This document shows, in pieces, positions 22,809 to 29,720 of a stretch of 31,330 nt of DNA (its first letter is position 1; every line of letters starts with the position of its first letter). Both the position numbers and the translations under genes were made by a program. The notes beneath the pieces are model-generated. The model saw only the letters and a program-made list of their open reading frames with translations. It searched no databases and was not told where the DNA came from. The stretch comes from Clostridia bacterium (GTDB lineage Bacteria; Bacillota_A; Clostridia; Christensenellales; Aristaeellaceae): NCBI GenBank assembly GCA_017509065.1, contig JAFWQM010000202.1, positions 1-31,330 on the forward strand, read 5' to 3'.

Positions 22809-22918
22809 AGAGTACAGAGTTCAGAGTGCAGAGTACAGATGATATAGTGTACCCACTTTGAATCTGTAATTCATCAGGTAAATAAATCTGAACTCTGAAC
22901 TCTGCACTCTGTACTCTA
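22809..22918. repeat. Heptamer inverted-repeat element, family B copy B1
   Basis: The left arm is AGAGTAC, AGAGTTC, AGAGTGC, AGAGTAC, AGAT. The right arm (about 22886-22918) is the inverted equivalent built from GAACTCT, GCACTCT and GTACTCT units. The ~45-base interior, read on the minus strand, shares ACCTGATG, ATT and AAAG blocks with copy B2, so the two are inverted relative to each other. It lies between GH28 and kduI. Confidence 0.75.
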
Positions 22919-22966
22919 AAACTCAATTTGCGCAATCAATAATTCAACATAAAGGGAGGATTTGCC

Positions 22967-23809
22967 ATGGACATTCGCTATTCCTGCAACCAGCGCGATT
23001 TCAAGCGCTACACCACCGAGGAAACCCGGAAGGAATTCCTCATCGAAACCCTGTTCGTCAAGGACGAAGTGACCGCCGTTTACAGCCACGTGGATCGGAT
23101 GGTGACCCTGGGCGTAATGCCTGTATACGAAACCGTGCCCCTCGACAAGGGCATCGACATCTGGCACAACTTCGGCACGGAATATTTCCTGGAACGCCGT
23201 GAGTGCGGCATGTTCAATGTGGGCGGCCCCGGCCGGGTGATCGCCGACGAAAACGTGTATGAGCTGGACTATAAAGATTGCCTGTATCTCACCCGCGGCG
23301 CGCGGTACGTGGCTTTTGAATCCAGTGATCCGCAGAACCCCGCCAAGTTCTACATCGTGTCCGCCCCCGCCCATTGCAGCTATGAAAACAAGCTGATCAA
23401 GATCGCCGACGCCGCCAAGAAGCCCCTGGGCGCACTGGAAACCAGCAACAAGCGCGTGATCAACCAGTTCATTCATCCCTCCGTGCTCAAGACCTGCCAG
23501 CTTTCCATGGGCATGACCGTGCTGGAGCCCGGCTCTGTGTGGAACACCATGCCCGCCCATACCCACGAGCGCCGCATGGAAGTGTACTTCTACTTTGAAG
23601 TGCCTCAAAACAACGTGGTCTTCCACATGATGGGCGAAGGCCAGGAGACCCGCCATATCGTGATGCAGAACGAGCAGGCCGTCATCTCTCCCTCCTGGAG
23701 CATCCACGCCGGCGCTGGCACCAGCAACTACACCTTCATCTGGGCCATGGGCGGCGAGAACCAGGCCTTCGACGATATGGACAATATTCCCACCACGGAA
23801 CTGAGGTAA
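22967..23809 (+). CDS. kduI: 5-dehydro-4-deoxy-D-glucuronate isomerase
   Basis: KduI converts 5-keto-4-deoxyuronate, the spontaneous product of unsaturated galacturonate, to 2,5-diketo-3-deoxygluconate. The 280-residue length matches E. coli KduI. The cupin zinc site is visible: HTHERRME gives His198, His200 and Glu205, and IHAG gives His247. WHNFGTEYFLERRECG and NVGGPG are family blocks. AAAGGGAGG lies before the ATG. It is followed after 4 bases by a DUF4177 gene and then kduD, forming a compact operon. With kduD it links lyase-derived pectin fragments to KDG. Confidence 0.95.
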   Translation: MDIRYSCNQRDFKRYTTEETRKEFLIETLFVKDEVTAVYSHVDRMVTLGVMPVYETVPLDKGIDIWHNFGTEYFLERRECGMFNVGGPGRVIADENVYELDYKDCLYLTRGARYVAFESSDPQNPAKFYIVSAPAHCSYENKLIKIADAAKKPLGALETSNKRVINQFIHPSVLKTCQLSMGMTVLEPGSVWNTMPAHTHERRMEVYFYFEVPQNNVVFHMMGEGQETRHIVMQNEQAVISPSWSIHAGAGTSNYTFIWAMGGENQAFDDMDNIPTTELR

Positions 23810-23813
23810 GCGC

Positions 23814-23999
23814 ATGAAAGAATATAAGCTGATCTATCTGAACAAGGGCATTAAGCTCAGCCGGGAAAAAGACCTGGCCCAGGCCGAGGAAATCATCAAC
23901 CAGTACGTATCCGAGGGATGGACGCTCCAGGAAGTCGCTACGCCGGACGACGGCATGGGCGCGATGGTGGGCGTATTCTATAAAGAAACCAAACTGTAA
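23814..23999 (+). CDS. DUF4177-family small protein
   Basis: This 61-residue protein has the build of DUF4177 domains: a short beta strand KEYKLIYL, a helix rich in charged residues (LAQAEEIINQYVSEGWTLQEV) and a final strand GVFYKETKL. The pattern IINQYVSEGWTLQEV is characteristic. No signal peptide or catalytic motif. It starts 4 bases after kduI and is 30 bases before kduD, so it is co-translated with the uronate enzymes. The function of the family is unknown; its place between kduI and kduD suggests a role tied to this pathway, but it could be incidental. Confidence 0.75.
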   Translation: MKEYKLIYLNKGIKLSREKDLAQAEEIINQYVSEGWTLQEVATPDDGMGAMVGVFYKETKL

Positions 24000-24029
24000 T
24001 CATCCGACAATCAAAGGAGGAAGAAACCC

Positions 24030-24827
24030 ATGGACATGAACGCTTTCAGCCTGCAAGGCAAAATCGCCTGGATCACCGGCGCTTCCTACGGCATCGGCTT
24101 TGCCATTGCGGAAGCCTACGCCGCCGCGGGCGCGACCATCGTGTTCAACGACATCAATCAGGACCTGGTGAATAAAGGCCTGGCGTCCTATGAGGAAAAG
24201 GGCATCAAGGCTCACGGCTATGTCTGCGATGTGACCGATGAGGAAGCGGTGCAGGCGCTGGTGAAAAAGATCGAAGAAGAAGTGGGCGTCATCGACATTC
24301 TGGTGAACAACGCGGGCATCATCCGCCGCATTCCCATGATCGAAATGAGCGCTGCCGAATTCCGCAAGGTCATCGACGTGGACCTGAACGCGCCCTTCAT
24401 CTGCTCCAAGGCCGTCATTCCTTCCATGATCAAGAAGGGCCACGGCAAGATCATCAACATCTGCTCCATGATGAGCGAGCTGGGCCGCGAGACCGTGTCC
24501 GCCTACGCCGCTGCCAAGGGCGGCCTCAAGATGCTCACCCGGAACATCTGCTCTGAGTACGGCGAGCACAACATCCAGTGCAACGGCATCGGCCCCGGCT
24601 ATATCGCCACGCCCCAGACCGCGCCCCTCCGCGAGCGCCAGCCCGACGGCAGCCGCCATCCCTTCGACCAGTTCATCATCGCCAAGACCCCCGCCGCCCG
24701 CTGGGGCAACCCGGAAGACCTGCAAGGCCCCGCCGTGTTCCTGGCCTCCGACGCCAGCAACTTCGTCAACGGCCACATCCTGTATGTGGACGGCGGCATC
24801 CTGGCCTACATCGGCAAGCAGCCGTAA
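24030..24827 (+). CDS. kduD: 2-dehydro-3-deoxy-D-gluconate 5-dehydrogenase (SDR family)
   Basis: KduD reduces 2,5-diketo-3-deoxygluconate to KDG with NAD(P)H, the step after KduI. The 265-residue short-chain dehydrogenase has TGASYGIG at 16-23 for cofactor binding, NNAG at 93-96, Ser146, and the catalytic YAAAK at 159-163. GPGYIATPQTAPLR resembles gluconate 5-dehydrogenase/KduD enzymes; gluconate 5-dehydrogenase is the alternative call, but kduI next door favours KduD. AAAGGAGG is 9 bases before ATG 24030. Last gene of the kduI operon; repeat P4 follows the stop. Confidence 0.9.
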   Translation: MDMNAFSLQGKIAWITGASYGIGFAIAEAYAAAGATIVFNDINQDLVNKGLASYEEKGIKAHGYVCDVTDEEAVQALVKKIEEEVGVIDILVNNAGIIRRIPMIEMSAAEFRKVIDVDLNAPFICSKAVIPSMIKKGHGKIINICSMMSELGRETVSAYAAAKGGLKMLTRNICSEYGEHNIQCNGIGPGYIATPQTAPLRERQPDGSRHPFDQFIIAKTPAARWGNPEDLQGPAVFLASDASNFVNGHILYVDGGILAYIGKQP

Positions 24828-24837
24828 CGTAAGAAAT

Positions 24838-24916
24838 ATATCGGGGGAAACCGCTCTTTGGTGGCCAAAGAGCGGTTTCCCCCGAAGCCCCATCCGAGAA
24901 AGCCATAGAAGGGGTT
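24838..24916 (+). repeat. Family P hairpin element, copy P4
   Basis: Just after the kduD stop. Perfect 20-base arms (24842-24861 and 24865-24884), CGGGGGAAACCGCTC outward end, then CCCCATCCGAGAAAGC and AGGGG. Outer base pair is C-G plus changes relative to P1, again with pairing kept. Confidence 0.8.
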
Positions 24917-24999
24917 ATAATTATGATAGCTGATGTAAATTAAATTTCAGATATTACGTATAGTAATGATGACGCTGACACAAAAGATATTCACCCTTT

Positions 25000-25074
25000 A
25001 TGGCTTTCTTGGAAAGGGGTCTGGGGGAAATCATTCTTTGGCCTCCAAAGAATGGTTTCCCCCAGAAAAAAAAA
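25000..25074 (-). repeat. Family P hairpin element, copy P5
   Basis: On the minus strand this reads azlD stop, a T run, CTGGGGGAAACCATTC hairpin (25065-25045 with 25041-25021, one G-T pair), then ACCCCTTTCCAAGAAAGCC. So it sits in sense orientation directly after azlD, like P1 after scfB. P4 and P5 face each other between kduD and azlD. Confidence 0.8.
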
Positions 25075-25383
25075 CTAAATCAGCGCCAGTTCCAGCAGAA
25101 ACACCACCGCGCAGGAGCAGAGGGAAACGAAAATCAACCCCTTGCCCTTATAGGACAGGAACAGGGCGGTCACGAATCCGGCGAGGCCCGACCAGGGGGT
25201 GGAGGTTTCGCGGAGGATGGCGGGGAAGGTCATCACGGAGAGGGTGACATAGGGCACATAATAGAGAAACGATTTGATGAACGTGCTCTGAATCTTCTTC
25301 GTGATGAGGGTCAGCGGCAGCATACGGATGAGGTAGGTCACGCCGGCCATGACGAGGATATAAATGTAAACGTTCCCGCTCAT
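25075..25383 (-). CDS. azlD: AzlD-type branched-chain amino acid exporter subunit
   Basis: This 102-residue protein has four hydrophobic helices and the AzlD start pattern, VMAGVTYLIRMLPLTLI. AzlD pairs with AzlC to export branched-chain amino acids or their analogues across the membrane. Its ATG overlaps the azlC stop by 4 bases (ATGA), so the two are translationally coupled. Length is normal. It is on the opposite strand from the uronate genes and breaks that block in two. Confidence 0.88.
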   Translation of the reverse strand: MSGNVYIYILVMAGVTYLIRMLPLTLITKKIQSTFIKSFLYYVPYVTLSVMTFPAILRETSTPWSGLAGFVTALFLSYKGKGLIFVSLCSCAVVFLLELALI

Positions 25384-26096
25384 GCAGCTTCCTCCTCCTT
25401 CACCGGACGAATCAGCGCCGCCGCCACGGACAGCGCCACGGTCAGGATGATGACCCGCGTTCCGGCGGAAATCTCCCGCAGGTACGGCGCGTAGCTGAAC
25501 ACCGCGCTCACCGCCATGGAAATGACGATCACGAAGGTCAGCGTCCGGTTCTTCTTGGCGGGCGGCACAATGATGGCGATGAACATGCAGTACAGCGCCA
25601 CGCTCAGCGCTACCAGCACGCGGGCAGGCAGGATGTTGCCGGCAATCGCGCCCAGCAGCGTGCCAATCGTCCAGCCGGGAATGGCCACCGTCATCTGTCC
25701 ATAAGTATAAAAGGGGGAGAGGGGGCCTTCAACGGCGGCGGACAGCGCGAAAATCTCATCCGTCACGCCGAAGGACATGATGAACCGATGGAAAAACGGC
25801 GCTTTGGGGTCCACCTTCTGGCTCAGGCTGGCACTCATCAAACAATACCGCAGGTTGATGATCAGTTGGCACAGCGCCATTTCCAGATAGCTCCCCGCCG
25901 CGGCAATCACCGACAGGGACGCGAACTGGCCCGCCGAGGTCAGGTTCAGCCCGGACATCAGCACCGCCTGGCCCACGGTCAAATGCTCCAATAACGCCTT
26001 GATACCGAATGAAAAGGACACGGCCAGGTATCCCAGCATGATGGGCACCCCGTCCCGGCAGCCCTTGAAAAACTGCTGCGTGTTGGTTTTGCTCAT
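25380..26096 (-). CDS. azlC: AzlC-type branched-chain amino acid exporter
   Basis: This 238-residue membrane protein is the large subunit of the AzlCD exporter. Family blocks are FFKGCRDGVPIMLGYLAVSFSFG at about 9-31, SGLNLTSAGQFASL, NLRYCLMSASLSQK and FGVTDEIFAL. About seven or eight hydrophobic segments are visible. GGAGG lies about 15 bases before the ATG, slightly far. A consensus promoter is directly upstream. Leucine-responsive control is known in Bacillus azl, but no azlB-type regulator gene is here. Confidence 0.9.
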   Translation of the reverse strand: MSKTNTQQFFKGCRDGVPIMLGYLAVSFSFGIKALLEHLTVGQAVLMSGLNLTSAGQFASLSVIAAAGSYLEMALCQLIINLRYCLMSASLSQKVDPKAPFFHRFIMSFGVTDEIFALSAAVEGPLSPFYTYGQMTVAIPGWTIGTLLGAIAGNILPARVLVALSVALYCMFIAIIVPPAKKNRTLTFVIVISMAVSAVFSYAPYLREISAGTRVIILTVALSVAAALIRPVKEEEAA

Positions 26097-26137
26097 GTGC
26101 TTCGCTTCTTTCCTCCTTTGGAAAACCGTCGGGTTTC

Positions 26138-26166
26138 ATTATATGCCTTTCGGGAAAGCCTGTCAA
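26138..26166 (-). promoter_or_regulatory. Consensus promoter of azlCD
   Basis: On the minus strand a perfect TTGACA (26166-26161), a 17-base spacer and a perfect TATAAT (26143-26138), about 40 bases before azlC. Confidence 0.88.
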
Positions 26167-26207
26167 TTCATGGACGGACGGCGCATTGTACTGAAATTGC
26201 ACAGGCC

Positions 26208-26478
26208 GTAACTATTCAGGTATCGAGTCATGATACAAAGGGAAACGCTGGGCGCTCCGCGCGCCCAGATCCGCAGCCTCAATCTTCGCAAGTCCGCTTA
26301 CGCCCCGCGCTATTCCCTTCGGGAAGCGCGGGTTTCGGGCGGCAATCCAAGGATTGCTCGCCCTCAGCCTCGCGTTGCTCGGCGCTATTCATGCGGACTT
26401 GCGCCGATTGAGGCGGCGGAACTGGGGCGAACAGCCCCAGCGTTCCCCTTGTTAGACTACATATAGGCGAATAGTAAC
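26208..26478. repeat. Family A MITE-like element, copy A3 (complete)
   Basis: GTAACTATTC (26208-26217) and GAATAGTAAC (26469-26478) are the terminal inverted repeats with one mismatch. The left arm has AAAGGGAAACGCTGGGCGC and the right arm the inverted GCCCCAGCGTTCCCC. Long inner arms share CCTCAATC...GCGCAAGTCCGC in inverted form, and a GCGCTATTCCC/GGGAAGCGC hairpin is in the middle. It lies between azlC and uxaC promoters. No transposase. Confidence 0.78.
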
Positions 26479-26530
26479 AACGGACCAAAATACGCTGAGG
26501 CAGGAACAAAAATATCCTTTCCGGCGCTGC

Positions 26531-26559
26531 TTGACTTTCCGCATATCGCGCTCTATAAT
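26531..26559 (+). promoter_or_regulatory. Promoter of uxaC
   Basis: TTGACT, a 17-base spacer and a perfect TATAAT, 26 bases before the ATG. No obvious UxuR/KdgR-type palindrome overlaps it. Confidence 0.85.
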
Positions 26560-26585
26560 GGGAGAAACAAGGAGGTTGGTTCGTT

Positions 26586-27986
26586 ATGCAGCCCTTCATG
26601 GATGACAATTTTCTCCTAACTACGAATACCGCCCGGACGCTGTTTCACGAGGCAGCGAAGGACATGCCCATCATCGACTACCACTGCCACCTGTCGCCCA
26701 GGGAAATCGCGGAGAACATCAAATTTGACAATCTTTCCCACCTGATGCTGGGCGGTGACCACTACAAATGGCGCGCCATGCTGAGCTGGGGCGTGGATGA
26801 AAAGCTCATTCGCGGCGACGGCGACCCGAGGGAAAAGTTCATCGCCTACGGCGACACGATCGCGCACGCCATCGGCAATCCTTTGGTTCACTGGACGCAC
26901 CTGGAACTGCAGCGGGTATTCGGGATTTACACGCCCCTGAACCGCGACACCGCCGGGGAGATTTACGATCAGGCCACTGAAATGCTCCGGGGCGACGATT
27001 TCCGGGCTCAGGCGCTGATCGACAGATTTAACGTGGATTACCTCTGCACCACCGACGACCCGGTGGACGACCTGTCCTTCCACCAGACCATCGCCGCGCA
27101 GAACGGCATGAAGGCGAAGGTCTATCCTGCATTCCGGCCGGACAAAGCGCTGAACATCGACCGGCTGGGCTTCGTGGAATACATCAAACAGCTCTCCCGG
27201 GTGGCGGGCATGGAGATCAACTCCACCGCCGACGTGCTGACCGCCCTGGAGCGCCGGGTGGAATACTTCCACGCCTGCGGCGCGCGCGTTGCCGACCACG
27301 CGCTGGATACGGTGCCCTACGGCGAGCCCTCCTTCAAGCAGGCGGACAAAGCTTTCCATGAGGCGATGGAGGGGCAGACCATCAAGCAGAAGCACATCGA
27401 AAGCTACCGCACGGTGGTGCTGGCGGGTTTAGGGGCCATGTACGCTCAGCGGGGCTGGGTGCAGCAGTATCACATCGCGGCCATGCGGAACAACAACACC
27501 GCCATGTTCAAGCGCTACGGCCCGGACGTTGGCTTCGATTCCATCATCGACGCGCCGATTGCCCAGCATCTGAGCCGCCTGATGGACCTGCAGGACGCCC
27601 AGGGCCAGCTGCCCAAGACGATTCTCTATTCCCTGAATCCCGCCGCCAACCACGCCATTGGGACGATGCTGGGCAACTTCCAGCAGCCTGGCGTGAAGGG
27701 AAAGATTCAGATGGGTTCCGCCTGGTGGTTCCTCGATCAGAAGGACGGCATGGAGGAACAGCTTCACACCTTGGCGAACCTGGGCGTACTGGGAACCTTC
27801 GTCGGAATGCTCACCGACAGCCGTTCCTTTATCAGTTATCCCCGGCATGAATACTTCCGCCGCATCCTGTGCAATGTGATCGGGAACTGGGTGGAAAACG
27901 GGGAATACCCCAATGATATTGAGCCCCTCAAAGAAATGGTCAAGGATATTTGCTACCACAACGCCAAAGCGTACTTTGGAATCTAA
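26586..27986 (+). CDS. uxaC: Glucuronate/galacturonate isomerase (uronate isomerase)
   Basis: UxaC converts D-galacturonate to D-tagaturonate (and glucuronate to fructuronate) in the cytoplasm. The 466-residue amidohydrolase-fold enzyme shows IIDYHCHLSP with the metal residues His33 and His35, CTTDDPVDDL in the middle, and WWFLDQKDGMEEQ and GMLTDSRSFISYPRHEYFRR near the C-terminus, all family blocks. GGAGG lies 10 bases before the ATG. It has its own strong promoter and starts the uxaC-uxaB-uxaA series, although repeats B2 and P6 separate the genes. Confidence 0.96.
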   Translation: MQPFMDDNFLLTTNTARTLFHEAAKDMPIIDYHCHLSPREIAENIKFDNLSHLMLGGDHYKWRAMLSWGVDEKLIRGDGDPREKFIAYGDTIAHAIGNPLVHWTHLELQRVFGIYTPLNRDTAGEIYDQATEMLRGDDFRAQALIDRFNVDYLCTTDDPVDDLSFHQTIAAQNGMKAKVYPAFRPDKALNIDRLGFVEYIKQLSRVAGMEINSTADVLTALERRVEYFHACGARVADHALDTVPYGEPSFKQADKAFHEAMEGQTIKQKHIESYRTVVLAGLGAMYAQRGWVQQYHIAAMRNNNTAMFKRYGPDVGFDSIIDAPIAQHLSRLMDLQDAQGQLPKTILYSLNPAANHAIGTMLGNFQQPGVKGKIQMGSAWWFLDQKDGMEEQLHTLANLGVLGTFVGMLTDSRSFISYPRHEYFRRILCNVIGNWVENGEYPNDIEPLKEMVKDICYHNAKAYFGI

Positions 27987-27988
27987 GC

Positions 27989-28096
27989 AAAAGAGCACAG
28001 AGTTCAGAGTACAGAGTTCAGATTGGATACCTGATGCGATTTGGAATCGAAAGCTGACTGACAAAATAATCTGTACTCTGTACTCTGTTCTCTCAA
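27989..28096. repeat. Heptamer inverted-repeat element, family B copy B2
   Basis: The left arm reads AGAGCAC, AGAGTTC, AGAGTAC, AGAGTTC, AGAT; the right arm (about 28070-28096) is built from GTACTCT and GTTCTCT units. The interior ACCTGATG...ATTT...AAAG matches B1 in reverse orientation. It lies between uxaC and uxaB. Downstream, TTAACA-N17-TATGAT (28100-28128) resembles a promoter but would leave too little leader for the uxaB ribosome binding site. Confidence 0.75.
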
Positions 28097-28145
28097 TACT
28101 TAACACGATCAAACGAAAATGATATGATGAACGGAGAGGGTTACA

Positions 28146-29591
28146 ATGGAAAGGTTAAATAAGTCCCTGGTTCCTCAGGTGAAACGGCCCGAGAATATCC
28201 GCGTGATGCAGTTCGGCGAAGGCGGCTTCCTGCGCGCGTTCGTGGATGAAATGATCGACAACCTGAACACCCAGTGCGGCGGCGACTACGGCGTGGCCAT
28301 CGTGCAGCCCCTGGAACGCGGCCTTTGCAAGCTGCTGGAGGAACAGGACTGCCTGTATACCGTGATGCTTCGCGGGCGCGAGCAAAGCGGCGACGTGAAG
28401 AAGGTCAAGGTTATCGGCACGGTACTTAAAACCGTGGAGCCCTACGCCGATTTCCAGCGCTATCTTGACCTGGCGAAGATCGACACCCTGCGCTTCATCG
28501 TCAGCAACACCACCGAGGCGGGCATCGTCTACACCGGCACGGACAGCTACGACGATAAACCTCAGCCCTCCTATCCCGGCAAACTAACCCGTTTCCTGCA
28601 TGAGCGCTTCCTGCTGGGCAAGCCGGGCTTCATTATCATGCCCTGCGAGCTGATCGACGATAACGGCTATCATCTCAGGGACGCCGTGCTGAAAACCGCC
28701 GCCCAGTGGAACCTGGGCGAAGCCTTTATCAACTGGCTGGAAAACGACAATATCTTCTGCTCCACCCTGGTAGACCGCATCGTGACCGGCTTCCCCCGCA
28801 AGGAAGTGCCCGGCGTTTTTGAGGAACTGGGCTATGAGGATCAGCAGCTGGACACCGCCGAGCCTTTCGGCCTGTGGGTCATTGAAGGCCCCGAGCAGGT
28901 GAAAAAGGAAATCCCCCTGGACAAGGTGAACCCCGTCATTTTCACTGACAACGTGAAGCCCTACAAGCTGCGGAAGGTTCGGATGCTGAACGGGGCCCAC
29001 ACCACCATGGTGCTTGGCGCGTACCTGGCGGGCCTCGACACCGTGGGTGAGTGCATGGCGGACAAGGACGTGCGCGCGTTCCTGGAACACGCCCTGAACG
29101 ACGAGATCATGCCCAACGTGCCGCTCCCTGAAAACGTGGTGAAGGAATTCGCCGATGCGGTGTGCCTGCGGTTTGAGAATCCCTTCAACCGCCATGAACT
29201 GCTGTCCATCGCCCTGAACAGCGTCAGCAAGTGGACGGCCCGCGTGCTGCCGACTTTGAAAGACTACCAGAAAAAGACCGGCGCAATCCCCGCCTGCCTG
29301 GCCTTCGGCCTGTCCTCCCTGATCTGCTTCTACACCGGCATCCAGCAGAATGCGGCGGGCGATTATGAGGGCCTCCGCAACGGCGCGCCCTATCCCGTGA
29401 AGGACGACGCCCACGTGCTCACCTTCTTCGCTGCCCAGAAAGCGCCCGACGCCCACGCCGTGCTGTCCAATACCAGCCTGTGGGGTGAAGACCTGACCGC
29501 CATTCCCGGCCTGAAAGACAAGGTGTCTGAACAATTGAAGGATATTCAATCCCTTGGTATCCGCGCCGCTATGCGCAAAACGTTTGAATAA
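28146..29591 (+). CDS. uxaB: Tagaturonate reductase (altronate oxidoreductase)
   Basis: UxaB reduces D-tagaturonate to D-altronate with NADH. The 481-residue protein belongs to the mannitol dehydrogenase family. The N-terminal Rossmann motif is RVMQFGEGGFLRAFVD, and SNTTEAGI and PGKLTRFL are family blocks. KLRKVRMLNGAHT around residue 280 is the catalytic Lys and conserved His region of this family. GGAGAGGG precedes the ATG by 5 bases. It lies after uxaC and repeat B2 and before uxaA. Fructuronate reductase UxuB is a related but less similar alternative, and uxaA next door supports UxaB. Confidence 0.93.
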   Translation: MERLNKSLVPQVKRPENIRVMQFGEGGFLRAFVDEMIDNLNTQCGGDYGVAIVQPLERGLCKLLEEQDCLYTVMLRGREQSGDVKKVKVIGTVLKTVEPYADFQRYLDLAKIDTLRFIVSNTTEAGIVYTGTDSYDDKPQPSYPGKLTRFLHERFLLGKPGFIIMPCELIDDNGYHLRDAVLKTAAQWNLGEAFINWLENDNIFCSTLVDRIVTGFPRKEVPGVFEELGYEDQQLDTAEPFGLWVIEGPEQVKKEIPLDKVNPVIFTDNVKPYKLRKVRMLNGAHTTMVLGAYLAGLDTVGECMADKDVRAFLEHALNDEIMPNVPLPENVVKEFADAVCLRFENPFNRHELLSIALNSVSKWTARVLPTLKDYQKKTGAIPACLAFGLSSLICFYTGIQQNAAGDYEGLRNGAPYPVKDDAHVLTFFAAQKAPDAHAVLSNTSLWGEDLTAIPGLKDKVSEQLKDIQSLGIRAAMRKTFE

Positions 29592-29675
29592 AAAAGATTT
29601 CTGGGGGAAACCGCTCTTTGCAGCCAAAGAGCAGTCTCCCCCAGACCCCCTTCCGAGAAAGCTATAGAGGGGAAT
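29592..29675 (+). repeat. Family P hairpin element, copy P6
   Basis: Directly after the uxaB stop. Arms of 20 bases (29601-29620 and 29625-29644) with two mismatches, then ACCCCCTTCCGAGAAAGC and TATAGAGGGG. It is the most decayed sense-oriented copy. Confidence 0.8.
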
Positions 29676-29720
29676 CCGCATTTTGTCTTTGATGATGAAA
29701 TAAATATATTGGAGATAATC

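Noticed and set aside
26097..26207. T-box or leader peptide upstream of azlC
   Set aside because: The leader is only about 30 bases, too short for a T-box, and has no run of branched-chain codons.
28100..28128. TTAACA-N17-TATGAT promoter for uxaB
   Set aside because: The predicted start point would fall inside the ribosome binding site 11-12 bases before the ATG, so it was not listed as a feature.
14717..29675. P repeats as a CRISPR array
   Set aside because: Copies are kilobases apart, palindromic, in both orientations, without regular spacers, and no cas genes are present.
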